Shown here: one piece after another, positions 1 to 11,427 of the stretch
How positions within the stretch are numbered: the first letter of the stretch is position 1
Layout of the letters: each line of letters starts with the position of its first letter
Assembly (NCBI GenBank): GCA_949128115.1
Contig: OX421961.1
Location: 81,823,277 to 81,887,276 of the forward strand
Length of the DNA stretch: 64,000 nt
Source: Anaspis maculata
Lineage: Eukaryota; Arthropoda; Insecta; Coleoptera; Scraptiidae
Direction: 5' to 3'
Program-made: the position numbers and the translations under genes
The notes under the pieces: generated by a model
What the model was told of the DNA's origin: nothing
Database searches by the model: none
What the model saw: only the letters and a program-made list of their open reading frames with translations

Positions 1-1170
1 GCTTTCAAAAAGATTGAGGCGGGAGGATACCCGGATTTCTGCCGATATCCGAAGACAATAGTGGAACTTGAAGACGAAAAAAGTAATCAGGTCAAAGAGC
101 AGAGGAGTCTAATTGAACACGAAAAATCGGATTTGAGTGAAATGACCTTAGAGAACGTGAAAAAAATTAGGGAAATACATGAGGCAACTGTCGCTGCTGA
201 AGAAGCTAGGAGGGTTCTTGGTAAGTATACTCGAATAAACTTCAAGAAACCTTTGCAACTTTAGAATAAAGGCGGATTTCTCATGTGAGAGTACTTTTAA
301 AATTTGAATTGTTGAAGGTTACTGCTGACCCTCTCCACCAAGATTTATTGCGAATATTCGCACATGAGAATCTAATAAGACTCAGTTTTGACGCCAAGCT
401 CTTTTCACGCATTTTTGGGTACATCTGTACTATTAACACATCAAAGTACCTACTTTACTTTCAGAAATGGAAAAAGCAGTGAAACAAAAGTTGATCAATG
501 AACAGGACCAAATGATAGCATGTCGCAAGCGTTTATCCAAGATACGTCAAACATTAACTCGAGAGGGAAAAGAAATCGAAGAAATGTCCAAAGTCAAAAT
601 ACGACACAAGAACCTCCTCTTGGAATCGTTGATGGACGACATAAAGCTGCACGAAAAAGTAATAAAATATTCATATTCCACCATTCAGGAGCCACAACAG
701 GAACTACTAGCACAATATTCTGAGTTTCTAAGACTCAAATTTAATATTGATAATATGTTTAATAAACCAGATGGAACAGCGGGAGTATTTCAAAAGCAAA
801 GTTTACTTGCAAAAGAAATTGATAAAGTAAGATTTCACTCAACTTTTCTTTTGAATTTTTAAAAGCTAACTGAATTTTGTAGACAAGGAAATTGGATGGT
901 TCATCGTTGAATAATTTGAAGCTTTTGAATGTTGAAGCTGGCTTAGCCACTATGGATGGATTGATAAAGCATGTGGAAGTTGAGTTGGCTAAAGAAAGAA
1001 GAAACAAACCGGATCCAGCTGCTGATAAAAGAGTAGATACCTACCAGAAATTTGAATTTAATAATAAACAACTGGACTTCCAGGTATTGAGGCTACAAGC
1101 TGAAACCAGGGATTTGGTTTCAGAGGTAAATAAATTGATGCAATTATTGACAGAAGTGCGAGCTAGATAG
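1..1170 (+). CDS. coiled-coil protein, 3' part (partial gene)
   Basis: The last three exons of a gene that starts upstream of the window: <1..220, 465..826 and 883..1170 (stop TAG 1168-1170). Splice sites are GTAAGT at 221, TTTCAG ending 464, GTAAGA at 827 and TGTAG ending 882. Phases join cleanly (split GAA codon at the first junction, phase 0 at the second), giving 289 visible residues. The product is rich in E, K, Q, L and R with heptad-like spacing and looks like a long coiled coil. There is no signal peptide, membrane segment or catalytic motif. I do not recognise the family. A kinetochore or cilium coiled-coil protein (for example a Nuf2-like C-terminal region) is only a guess. It converges on the APRT gene, with about 620 bases between the stop codons. 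Confidence 0.75.
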
Positions 1171-1314
1171 ACTGTTGGAGAGAACGCCAAGTTTGAAGCT
1201 TTTCAGACAAGCTTTTACTTACAACGAAGATGGTGAAAACTGTGTTTTACAGTAAGATAATTTTGTATAGTTATACAATTTATTGTTGTTTTTGATATAG
1301 TTTTGTGCTTTATT

Positions 1315-1320
1315 ATTAAA
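1315..1320 (+). terminator. candidate polyadenylation signal of the coiled-coil gene
   Basis: ATTAAA lies about 145 bases after the stop codon in AT-rich sequence. A canonical AATAAA at 1761-1766 is the alternative. Confidence 0.35.
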
Positions 1321-1556
1321 ACTTGTATAAAACTATATTTATTGTTATAATTCAATATGAGCATGCAGGTACCTATACTTTTTTAATAACAATAATTATT
1401 TTTGTATTTTCATTAACTGCTACCTGCCATTCATTAATTTACCATGTGATCAACAAAATTTTGATTTATAGGGTCAATTTTAGCCTTGGTGTTCAAATAT
1501 TGTGTGTCATTCGAAGACAATCCAGTTACTTTAATTTTCAATTGATACCTAATTAT

Positions 1557-1562
1557 TTTATT
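1557..1562 (-). terminator. candidate polyadenylation signal of APRT
   Basis: AATAAA on the minus strand (TTTATT on plus), about 230 bases past the APRT stop. It overlaps the 3' flank of the convergent coiled-coil gene. Confidence 0.3.
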
Positions 1563-1792
1563 TCCAGTCATCTCGGACTAGAAATTTTGTTGATTACATG
1601 ATACCTAAAGGCTACCCTTGAAGCTACTATTGGTACAATTCTCTAAAAAATAACATTCCATAAAGCTCTGTTATGCTTACCCGACAGGATTTTTACATAA
1701 TAGAGCCTTTATACAATGTTATTGTTTACACAATTGCACTATAAAAATGTTTCTATTTACAATAAACTGCTCCAGCATCAGTCATTCAAAGC

Positions 1793-2454
1793 CTAGTATT
1801 CTAAAATGGAAATGATATTCACAGGTACCTTACACCTTCCTTTCAACTCCGTCAATTCCATAATCACGAGGCAAGCGACTACCACTCCATTTAGTTTTTC
1901 TACCAACTTGCATGCAGCTCCTAAGGATCCACCAGTGGCCAATAAATCGTCCACAATTAAAACCCGCTGGCCCTTTTCTATACCACCAGACTGAATCTCG
2001 AGCGTGTCCTGTTAAAAAAAAGCGATAATGCAGATGAATAATGCAACACAGAAAACATTCAAATCATCATACTTGACCATACTCCAAGTTGTAAGATACG
2101 GCTTCAGTTTTCCCTGGTAATTTCCCCTTCTTTCGCACGGGAACAAATGGAATTTTCAAATCTAGAGCAATCAAGGGTCCCAACAGGAAACCACGTGCGT
2201 CCAAGGCCACTATGCAATCAACAGGTGGATTTATATTTTTAGCTCGGGCCACAAGAACATCGCGCAAAATCGCGGCCACGTTCGGCTTTTGAAAAAGGGA
2301 GAAAACATCTCTGGAAATAGAGAAAGTAGCAGTTTCCAAAATTATGAATCTAGAAAAAATATTTGGAACCTTACCGGAACAAAACACCTGGTTTTGGAAA
2401 GTTGGGATATTCGTCCACGTGTTTTTTCAGTAATTCTATATTTTTGTCAACCAT
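1793..2454 (-). CDS. Aprt: adenine phosphoribosyltransferase (APRT), complete
   Basis: Salvages adenine: adenine + PRPP gives AMP + pyrophosphate, in the cytosol. Exons on the minus strand are 2454..2375, 2310..2073 and 2008..1793, with stop TAG at 1795-1793. Lengths 80+238+216 give 177 residues, close to the usual 180. The start is the ATG that gives MVDKNIELLKKHVDEYPNFP, which matches the normal N-terminal position. Hallmarks in order: FPKPGVLFRDVF near residue 20, the VALDARGFLLGPLIAL block, FVPVRKKGKLPG, SYNLEYGQ, and the PRPP-binding loop VDDLLATGGS at about residues 125-134. The C-terminus (VPVNIISILEY) corresponds to the family's hydrophobic tail. Introns are short (64 bases each). All key residues are present and there is no frameshift, so the gene looks functional. 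Confidence 0.95.
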
Positions 2455-2856
2455 GTTTCCTTGTTAAGAAAATAGGTAGGTAATGAATGGTCACTGAAAT
2501 GTCGATGTCGCAATAATGGAACAAATTAGTAATTATTACAAAGTGCAACGCGTGACGTCACTGAAAAAGCATCACATTCAATAACAAATGCCTGAGCCTG
2601 CTGAGCCCTGAGCCTCTGACTCTGACAATGCATTGTTGTTGTGATACCATGGCAACCGCGATGGCAACTATAAATCGAAATGTTACCAAATCTAATGCAT
2701 AAAAGAAAAAGTCTCAAGACTCTCAGTCTCAAGCATAGATACCTAAGAGATGCTTCCTTTTACAACCTGAACTAAGTATTCTTACCAAGGGCTCGATACC
2801 AAGTTGCAGGCGCAAAAGTTTAACTTGCCAAATAGAGCGGTCTGATTGGTTGTTGC
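2455..2856 (-). promoter_or_regulatory. APRT 5' flank with a palindromic CRE-like site
   Basis: Upstream of the APRT start. It contains a perfect TGACGTCA at 2553-2560 and short CTGAGCC-type repeats near 2590-2625. Promoter function is inferred from position only. The flank ends at a MITE. Confidence 0.3.
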
Positions 2857-2860
2857 TATA

Positions 2861-3210
2861 GGTTGCGGGAACAAAAATGGCTGCCTAAAGATGGGGTATA
2901 TGCACCCTGGTATGGTATGACGTTATCTTCACTAGTACTTTGAAATATTTTTTTTTTTGGTTGTAATAAATACAAGGATAAATTATCGAAGAATTGTCGC
3001 TGTATTAAAAAAATTAATGCGCTGAACTCAAGATTTGGCTGAGTAATGAGTAAAAACGAGCGAATCTCTACTGCGCTACCTTGGCACCCCCCAATGCGCA
3101 AACGCGGGCAAGAAGCTGGCAAGAGGCACTTCGTTCTCGTCTTCGTTGTGCCGGCGTGCCTGCAACGTTGCCATAGCGAGTGCCAGGGTGACGGTTATGT
3201 TCCCGCGACC
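2861..3210. mobile_element. MITE, family X, copy 1 (TIR GGTYGCGGGAACA)
   Basis: The terminal inverted repeat GGTYGCGGGAACA at the left matches the reverse complement at the right end, and TATA flanks both ends (TA or TATA target site). Three further copies lie at 48410, 56129 and 63550 (inverted). They share the internal block around CTTGGCACCCC and a low-GC left half. No coding capacity. Confidence 0.8.
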
Positions 3211-3649
3211 TATAACCGCACTTACGGCGGTCTCAGCCCCAACTTGGTATCGAGCCGTAAGTTGTTAGTGGTATCGTATCTCACTTTCGCGCATGTGATT
3301 TCTCGCTCTTTCTCTCTCTAACTTAGATCAGATCAGTGAGTTTTGTTGTAAAAGGAAAGTGCTTATTGTCTCAAGGCCTTATCTATGGTCTCAAGTATCA
3401 TGGAAGGTAGAGGGTTACCAACCCTACTCTTGAAAAAGTACATGTCATTATTGGCTGCCTTCCTTTCAGATTCAAAAGTAAAGTGACCCGAATAACTCTG
3501 ATCGGATCACGGCCAAAAAAAAGCAGTACCTTTTACGCACTAAAAAGAAGACAACTGATGAATCGCTGTCATACAACATGATTGTAAGTTTGCAGCTGGA
3601 GGCGCTCTGCACATTTTGAATATCGCGTCCGTTTCAGCACCCTAATGGT
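3211..3649. other. no recognised gene
   Basis: Mixed-composition sequence between two repeats. It has no convincing ORF, splice pattern or repeat shared with the rest of the window. Confidence 0.4.
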
Positions 3650-4229
3650 GGCCTTACATTGAGCATCAAATGCTGCAGCTTTTTTTGCTGCCGAGCTCTC
3701 ATTGGTCAAATGTTGGTCACTGACAGCATTAACAGGCGTCAGTTCCAGCGTCAGTTCCAATCAGAACTCTGCTGCAAAAAAAGCTGCAGCATTTGATGCT
3801 CAATGTAAGGCCAGCATGCGGCATCTGAAACTTCTGGCTGCTGGCCTTATGGTGGCCTTACATTGAGCATCAAATGCTGCAGCTTTCTTTGCAGCAGAGT
3901 TCTGATTGGAACTGACGCCTGTTATTGCTGTCAGTGACCAACATTTGACCAATGAGAGCTCGGCAGCAAAAAAAGCTGCAGCATTTGATGTTCAATGTAA
4001 GGCCACCATAATGCTGGCCTTACATTGAGCAGCAAATGCTGCAGCTTTCTTTGCAGCAGAGTTCTGATTGGATGGGCAGAATACAAAAAGTTTTGCCGCC
4101 ATGCTGCTAAAGAAGTTGGTTAGACGTGAACTTCTTGAGCAGCATGGCGGCAAAACTTTTAAATTTTGCCCATCCAATCAGAATTTTGCTGCAAAGAAAG
4201 CTGTAGCATTTGCTGCTCAATGTAAGGCC
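3650..4229. repeat. three adjacent hairpin elements, family Y
   Basis: Three consecutive palindromes at 3650-3812, 3854-4004 and 4016-4229. Each starts GGCCTTACATTGAGCA and ends with its reverse complement, with GCTGCAGC-rich stems and a TTCTGATTGG loop-side block. The third has an extra inner stem built on AGTTTTGCCGCCATGCTGCT. Linkers repeat ATGGT/ACCAT and GCATAAGG-type strings, so the copies sit at each other's ends. The arrangement resembles repeated insertion of one MITE into or next to itself. Confidence 0.8.
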
Positions 4230-4299
4230 AGCATAAGGCCACCATAACCGTCAACACTGTCAACTGAGCTGTCAACAGTGTCAACTTTTCTGTCAAACT

Positions 4300-4390
4300 G
4301 GGTAGGGTGGGTAAATATCGCTCGGGAAAATACCGGGTAAATACCCGATTTATATTTACCTACCTACCCGGTAAATACCCGACTCACATC
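4300..4390. repeat. GGGTAAATA-rich low-complexity tract
   Basis: Interspersed GGGTAAATA, CCCGGTAAAT and reverse complements give an imperfect, partly palindromic minisatellite-like tract. Confidence 0.5.
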
Positions 4391-4507
4391 ACTGGAAATA
4401 GGGTGATTGCATGAAATGCGTGCGTTCACATGATCACCGGCAGGCAGCGCAAGGATCGAGAGTTATGTTTTGACGTTTGTTAGCGAATTGCATTGGGGCA
4501 CATAACA

Positions 4508-4688
4508 GGGCCGCTATTCTTGAATCGTGTGAGAAAAGTCCCTGGGAGTAAAATACATTCCGCAGTACACTGATGTGGCGAATGTTGCCTAAAATCGTGG
4601 TTTTTAGGCAACTTTCGCTACAGAAGTGTAGTACGGATTATATAAAACTTTCAGGGGCTTTTCTCACACGATTCAAGAATAGCGGCTC
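4508..4688. mobile_element. MITE, family U, copy 1 (TIR GGGCCGCTATTCTTGAATCG)
   Basis: Palindromic element of about 180 bases. The left TIR pairs with CGATTCAAGAATAGCGGCTC at the right end. The centre holds a hairpin around GTTGCCTAAAATCGTGGTTTTTAGGCAAC. A near-identical copy is at 58258-58438, a decayed one ends at 33957, and a related half copy is embedded at about 23410-23495. Confidence 0.8.
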
Positions 4689-5983
4689 AGGTGTAAGGCA
4701 TTGTTAGAAATGATCAGAAATCACAATCTCGATCTCGTAAACGCCGAATAAACCAGTATGTGAACAAAACACGTAAAAATGATAGTATTCAGTGAGGTTA
4801 GCAGGCTAGTCCGGTTGACGTTGACTCCGACATGGATGAAACTTGACAGATGACAATGACACTATTGACATTTTGCCATAAACTCCCCTCTTCATGCAAT
4901 CACCCTATAGATAACTTCCTGCAGGAAAAGTACAAAAAAAACGCAACTTTTGGTGCTGAAGCAAATCCGCAGAGGCTAGGCCTCGTTGCGGAAATGGGCC
5001 GACGTTTAGTAAATGAATTAAAAAAATATATATGATGCATGTGCATGTGGCACTATCTGTCGGTAATCGAGCTTGCGAATGCATGTAGGGAACCTGATTA
5101 TCACGCGACCGGCCGGCCGGCGTAAGCCAAAGCTGTCGATAATCTAGCAACCCTAAATGCATGAGTCAGTCCGCGCCATCTATAGGGTCAGGGTAGCTTC
5201 AAATAAAATGTTGTCGATCCTGATCCTGTCATTTTAGCTTGTCTCTGGTGTCATACCACAAGATTACGGGCAGTTAGCGCGACAATTTCAAGCGCGACAG
5301 GTCACAAGAGCGACAGGTTGAATAAACATGGCAACATGGCCACCTAGTTTGACGGAAATGTCAAAAACTTGAAAAAATGCATTCCCCTTCCTACAAACAC
5401 CCCTCTCACCCTCCAAAAGCGCTAGGCAACGTCGCAGTGTCGCGTTTGGTGCTTTATTATTGTTTGATTTGCTGTCCATGTGTTCCATACACGGTCCCAT
5501 ATAATGATGCCAGTTTATAAACATAAAGGTAGGTAAAACAAATAGAGTTTGGAGTAAAATCGGATTTAATTCAAATTTATGTAGGTAGATGATTTAAAGG
5601 TGTATTTTTTAGTGGCTCCGGGGAAACACAACAGTCATTTCGGGGGAGGATATGTTTCCTGCCTTGGGACTTGAGGCTGGGTTTCTTCCAGAACTGGTTA
5701 ATATCCTTGTCAAAGACCCTTGTGATAATCATATCAGGCTCACTCAAAGGGTGAGCAAGTCGTCGCCACATCGTACCTACTTTCTCTTGCATCCAGGACC
5801 AGGACAGAAGATGGTCCCTTCAGGCTAAGATGGCCATCAGGTAGGGTGACAGGCAAATACCTAATTGTGAACATCGTCACTGTCTCTTATAGATACCTTT
5901 TCGGGTACCTACATAATTTTCTTGTTTTCAAAAGAATTTTGACCTGCAAGAAAGGCTTCGCCGGCTGCTATTACTACCAAATA
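4689..5983. other. no recognised gene
   Basis: About 1.3 kb without a credible coding pattern. It includes a CCGGCCGGCCGG run near 5109. Short ORFs here lack homology I can recognise and lack codon structure. Confidence 0.4.
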
Positions 5984-6133
5984 CACTGCTCCAATAACTC
6001 GACACATCTTTTCACCATTTTGCGGCCACTACTTGGTGGATAAGATTTTTTAAATCCATCAACTTGTTCAAAAGATATCGGCCGACAAAGTCGCGGTCAC
6101 GAAATGGTGATGGGTCGAATTATTGGACCAGTG
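5984..6133. mobile_element. short MITE with TA target duplication
   Basis: CACTGCTCCAATAACTCGAC at the left mirrors GTCGAATTATTGGACCAGTG at the right, with an inner stem TTTCACCATTT / AAATGGTGA. Both ends are flanked by TA. Non-coding. Confidence 0.75.
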
Positions 6134-6465
6134 TAATATAATTACTCAAATCAAATAATTGAAAGGCTTTGGATTTATCTACTCATGTATATTTTTCAGA
6201 CCCTAAGGAGAGACACTTTTTGCAATGGATGCCTGCTAGCCTCCAGGTTTTGAGGGAAACAAGGAGCTAAGCCATTTCCGGAGTAAGGTGGTTACCTCTT
6301 GGTCCCAGAGGACAGACCTGAAGCTGCTGAAAAAATTCATACCCACGCGGGCGGACACCATGGATTCACCAAGCTCATAAATTTGATCATCAAATAAATA
6401 TAAACTCGCAGTGCTGTTGATCAAACAACAGTGAAATGCCCATGGTTCAGTTGGTAAATCGATAA
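6134..6465. other. no recognised gene
   Basis: Short unique stretch between two inverted-repeat elements. Nothing supportable is seen. Confidence 0.35.
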
Positions 6466-8022
6466 TACAGGGTCCTGCAACAGTGCTTCGGGCTTTCTTA
6501 GCGCCCTTCCCTTACGAGATAGAGACAAAGGTGTAATACATACATAAAATTATTGATTTGGAAAGTTCTAACCAGTGAAATTATTTTCAACTATACAGGG
6601 TGATCCATTTTTGCGCTATAACAAAAACAAAGATTTTTTGAATAAAATGCCCCACTTGATTTCATTTTCTTGTTTAGCTTTTCAAGCTCTATTATAAGCG
6701 TATTTTTGTTTTTTCGATTTGTGGCGGTGCTACCAACTAAAAATTGAAAATTGATTTTTTTTTTGTAATTTCAAGCTTCGTTTTGAAAAATTGTAAGAGC
6801 CTCGTTTTTTGCAATCAAGAAATGGAATTTGGCACAACAATAGTCGAATAGGAGGTAAATAATAATTCCATGACAAAAAACTTCAGAATCAGTGATACCG
6901 GGTGTTCAGAATTTTTTTTCAAACTTCGCAAATTTCAAAATGCCATTAGTCATTTTTTTTCAAATGGAATGCCCCCTATTTTATTAAACCATTCGACAGC
7001 TTTTTTCTCCTCTTTCATTTTTACCAGAGATAGGTACCCTACCGCTAAATTTGATAATTTCCGAGATAATCAATAATTTTGATAAAAAGTGCCATTTATT
7101 AAAATTTTTCACGCCGGGCAGGCCATAGTGATCATCAACAAATGTCTGATTGACACATTTTGCTTGGTTTGATGCTGAGAATAAGTTTTTTCCATTGAAT
7201 AGCTGCGCTAAATTCCAATCTGAAGAAAATGCTTAAAAAAGTATTTCGTTGCCCGATGGAAAAAAGAAAATTCAAATTGAGCTTAGTAAAGTGGTTTTCT
7301 CGACTTCAAAAACCTTCAAACTATCAAATTGAGAGGTGCGTTCATTTTTACACATGATTTTCTGTATCAGGACCTATTAAGAACATGAAAAATCCAAATA
7401 AACGACAATTTTTATCAAAATTATCGATTATCTCTGAAGTTATGGAGTTTAGGGGTAGGGTATTCCTAGTAAAAATAAAAGAGAAGGAAAGAAGCTATCG
7501 GATGGTGAGATAAAATATAGGGCATTCCATTCGAAAAAAATGACATATGGCATTTTGAAGTATGCGAAGTTCAAAAAAAAAAATTGCACACCCTGTATAA
7601 GTAAACCGCAAGTTTTTTGTCATGAAGTTATTCAGCTTCTATTCGAATACTGTTATGCCAAATTTTGTTCCTTAATCTCAAAAAACGAGGCGTCTACGGT
7701 TTTTCAAAGTGAACCTTGAGATTATAAAAAATTTCAATTTTTAATTTTCAGTTGGTAGCACTGCCACAAATTGAAAAAACAAAAATCCACCTGTAATAGA
7801 GCTTGAGAAGTTGAACAAGAAAATGAAATCAAAAGTGGGGCATTTTATTTAAAAAAATCTTTGTTTTTGTTATAGCGCAAAAATTGAACACCCTGTATAG
7901 TTGAAAATAATTTTACAAGGTAGAACTTTTCAAACTAATAATTTTATGTATTACATTTTTTTCTCTATTTTGCAAGGTAAGGGCGCTAGAAAAGCCCGAC
8001 GCACTGTTGCAGGACCCTGTAT
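6466..8022. mobile_element. large shelled palindrome P1 (TACAGGG TIR)
   Basis: A 1.56-kb imperfect palindrome. The outer ends TACAGGGTCCTGCAACAGTG and its complement are flanked by TA. Two inner shells with TIR-like ends lie inside: 6594-7897 (TACAGGGTGATCC-type) and 6896-7597 (TACCGGGTGTTCA-type). Start+end sums are 14488, 14491 and 14493, so all three share one axis near 7245. The arms include the conserved block GTGCTACCAACTAAAAATT. It is homologous to the palindrome at 31840-33363, with inner ends at nearly the same offsets. No intact ORF. Confidence 0.85.
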
Positions 8023-8466
8023 ATTATGAAGGCTTGGTGCAACCAGAGGTCAATTTTTTTTTATTTCAAGTTATCTAAGTGGTAATAGTTCAATAATTTT
8101 ATTATTGTAGATACCTACTCATTCGATGTCTTTTTGTAATTGCTGATTTTTCATTATTTTAATACATATATATTTACGTTCACAAATGCTGTAGATTATT
8201 TTGCTTTTAGTCCTTCACCATAGTTGTTTTTTACAACATACTCCTATTACATTCATACCTGATACCTCTGCCATACATTTAGCTATCATTCTTTTCAAGC
8301 ATTCACCCAACACCTATGGGGTCTGACTCCAGGATTTTTGTCTCAAGCAATGAGGCTATCAATTTTACATGTTCTTTATCTATTTGAGATATCTATAGAG
8401 ATAACGAAAAAAAGAGGTTTGAAATCCCACCTGGTGCGTCTATACAAACAACGAGACTTTGGATTC
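8023..8466. other. no recognised gene
   Basis: AT-rich flank between palindrome P1 and the 4.3-kb inverted-repeat element. No gene or repeat recognised. Confidence 0.35.
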
Positions 8467-8545
8467 TGGGGTGGATGGGCCCAGGCCTTTTTTCTCTCTG
8501 GGCTGGTGAGATTTGTGAAAGGGCCGGTAGGATAAAAAAACACTT

Positions 8546-8788
8546 TTAAAAATTATAAATAAAAGGCAGAGTCTTCCCGAAAAACGTTTATGAACATTTA
8601 TTACTGCAGTTTCGGGAGCCTTCAGTCTTTTGTCGTTAGAGGTGAAATAGTGAAAGCCTGTGAAATATTCTGGTGAAGGAGTAGGAGTGAATATTTAACA
8701 TATAATTTATCCCTTACGCTCCCGAAACTGCAGTAAGGAATTTCTTTACGTTTTGTGAGAAGACTACCTTTTATTGATAATTTTTAGA
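8546..8788. mobile_element. hairpin MITE inside the P0 left arm
   Basis: TAAAAATTATAAATAAAAGG at the left mirrors the right end, and the inner stem TACTGCAGTTTCGGGAG pairs with CTCCCGAAACTGCAGTA. It is absent from the matching place in the P0 right arm (about 12704), which shows it inserted after the arms formed. Confidence 0.7.
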
Positions 8789-9507
8789 ATTTGACACTTA
8801 CTGGTGAGCGATGGCAGATGGATTTCTAAAGACCAACACTTTAATTCTACAATATATGAAAGTTTTGAGAAAAAAGATCTGGGAATGAACAAGTTTTCAA
8901 CGCAGTGCACTCAGCAGCACCTCATGCATTCCAACTTTATAACATATTGTCCGACTAAGTACGTTTTCTCAACCTCACAGGGGCCACTCGACAGTATGGG
9001 CATTTTCATTCCATTCTCTTTGGTATTGCCGCGCTTGACAGCTAGGTCATCATTCTCTTCAGTGAACACCGCTTACAATCTTCCCGCAAGCATAGAGTCC
9101 ACAAGATACCTAGAACTACGTTCTCTACATAAACACTGATAATAATAAATTGACTTTATTTTCTGGCGGCATTCAGCACAGAGCTGCTTCTTCCATATCA
9201 TCCAGGCAGTTCCCATTGGAGGTGGAGATTCAGTGGTGAATTAGCAGACTGCAGACTCTAATAGGCGCGAGTAATTATTGCGCATCAGGGTTGTTACTGT
9301 TGAAGCTGCCCCTACTCCTCACTGCACAAAAAGAAGTTTCCAAAAAGTCCTGTGACGTTTTAAGACTTTGTAAATAGTCCATGCCTTATTCACTTCTTAT
9401 ACATCCCACATTTTAAACTAGTACTAGTAAGTCTCATCTATCCATCTATCTATAAATTTTTAGCGCATTTTCCATCTTGATGAAAATCGCTATTGCAACC
9501 GCTTTGT

Positions 9508-9528
9508 CCGTCCGTCCGTCCGTCCGTT
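9508..9528. repeat. (GTCC)n microsatellite
   Basis: Tandem GTCCGTCC run at the start of a direct-repeat region whose later units carry CCGCCCCCA and AGACATAGCGATCT motifs. Confidence 0.6.
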
Positions 9529-9881
9529 CCTCGAACTCCTCCCAAACTAGACGACCTAGCTTTCTAATTTTTTCGCTGTTACATAGCTGCCACTCCCAAA
9601 GGAGGGCTAGGCTATATTGGATGTCTATATTGCGCCGCCAACATAGAGAAAACCGCCCCCGATAAACTTGAAATAACATAATATTGCACTTTCTACCAGA
9701 CCTGATGCTCTAGTGTTCTCATTTTTTGAATAATACATAGTTGCCACTTATAAACGTAAGCCAAGAAACATTCCGTCATCAATATGCGCCGCCGACATGA
9801 AAAAACTGCTAAAAACCGCCCCCAATCACTTTAAAATGAAAAACATAAACCCGAAGACATAGCGATCTGATTCTTTCGGTA

Positions 9882-11424
9882 TACAGGGTGTCCCGTTTTT
9901 CAACGCTCACTATGGGTATCTCGGAAACGGTAAGAGATACAAAGTCGGTTAAATTACAAAAAAGTTGCGCAATTTTATGACTATCTCAAAAATGTCAAAA
10001 TATCCAAAATATCTTTGGTAATTTCTGAAATATCCCCAAGAAACTGAAAAATGCTGAATTCGAAAATTACAAATCACTTCTTTATTATGACAGCTATCAA
10101 TTTAAAATTTGGTATTCTGACATTTTTGAAGGTCCTTGATCGACTGACGGTCATAATTTTTTCCTACGCCTACTAGTTTTTGAGGTATGACAGTTAACTT
10201 TATTTTTTCTCATGGACACCATATTATTTATCCACCCCATAAAACTCAGCTTCTCTTTCTCTTCACAAAAATCTAAAACACTTGTAGCATTTTTGTCAAA
10301 ATAACCTATAAAAATTGGAAAAACCATTTCTGAGGCAAAAAATCTAGTCACCGGTTCGGTTGCCATGCTCTCGTGATATAATAACAATGACATTCGGTTG
10401 CCATGGTCGATTGATTCTGGAAAAAGTTGGGGGTCATTCCGTTTCTATGTATTTGATAATGATAATAAATAAAAATAAAACAAATACAAAACCAAGTATG
10501 ACACAAAATAACATAGCAATGGCAATAAACATTTATAATTCACAATTACTCGAATTGGAGTCCATTTTGCTCTGTGCAGAGTTGTGTGCCTTTTAGCCAT
10601 ATTTTCAACGGCTACGCTGATATTGTGCGGGTTAATTGACTGAAACGCAATACGCATCATCAACTCCTTGCTTCCAGCTCTTGGTTGCTCTGGGATGTTC
10701 TGTCATGAACCATAAATTCGATCTTGAAGCGTTCCTCGCAAATAGACTCCATTTCGAGTAATTGTAAATTATAAATGTTGTTGCTATTGCGATGTTATTT
10801 TGTGTTATACTTGGTTTTGTATTTGTTTGATTTTTATTTATTATCATTATCAAATACATAAAAACGGAATGTAACCCAACTTTTTCCAAAATCAACTGAC
10901 CATGGCAACCAAATGCCATTGTTATTATGTCACGAGAGCATGGCACCGAACCGGTAACTAGATTTTTTCGCCACAGAAAGTGTTTTTCTAATTTTTATAG
11001 GTTATTTTGACAAAAATGCTACAAGTGTTTTATATCTTTGTAAATAGAAAGAAAAGGTGAGTTTTATGGAGTGGAGAAATAATATGGTGTCCATAAGAAA
11101 AAATGAAGTTAACTGTCATATCTCAAAAACTAGTAGGCGTAGAAAAAAATTATGACCGTCAGTCGATCAAGGACCTTCAAAAATGTCAAAATACCAAATT
11201 TCAAATTGATAGCTGTCATAATAAAGAAGTGATTTAAAATTTTCGAATTCGGCATTTTTCAGTTTTTTTGGGATATTTCAGAAATGACCGAAGATATCTT
11301 GAATATCTTGACATATTTGAGATAGTCATAAAATTGCGCAACTTTTTTGTAATTTAACCGACTTTGTATCTCTTACCGTTTCCGAGATACCCATAGTGAG
11401 CGTTGAAAAACGGGACACCCTGTA
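9882..11424. mobile_element. large palindrome P3 (TACAGGGTGTCCCG TIR)
   Basis: A 1.54-kb palindrome. The left end TACAGGGTGTCCCGTTTTTC mirrors the right end and TA flanks both. The axis is near 10654. Inner arms carry GCCATGCTCTCGTGA and its complement. Homologous to the palindrome at 13034-15037 (shared GATACAAAGTCGGTTAAATT). It is inserted in the direct-repeat region of P0. Other repeat units keep the uninterrupted GCTATATGGATAGC site. Confidence 0.85.
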
Positions 11425-11427
11425 TAA

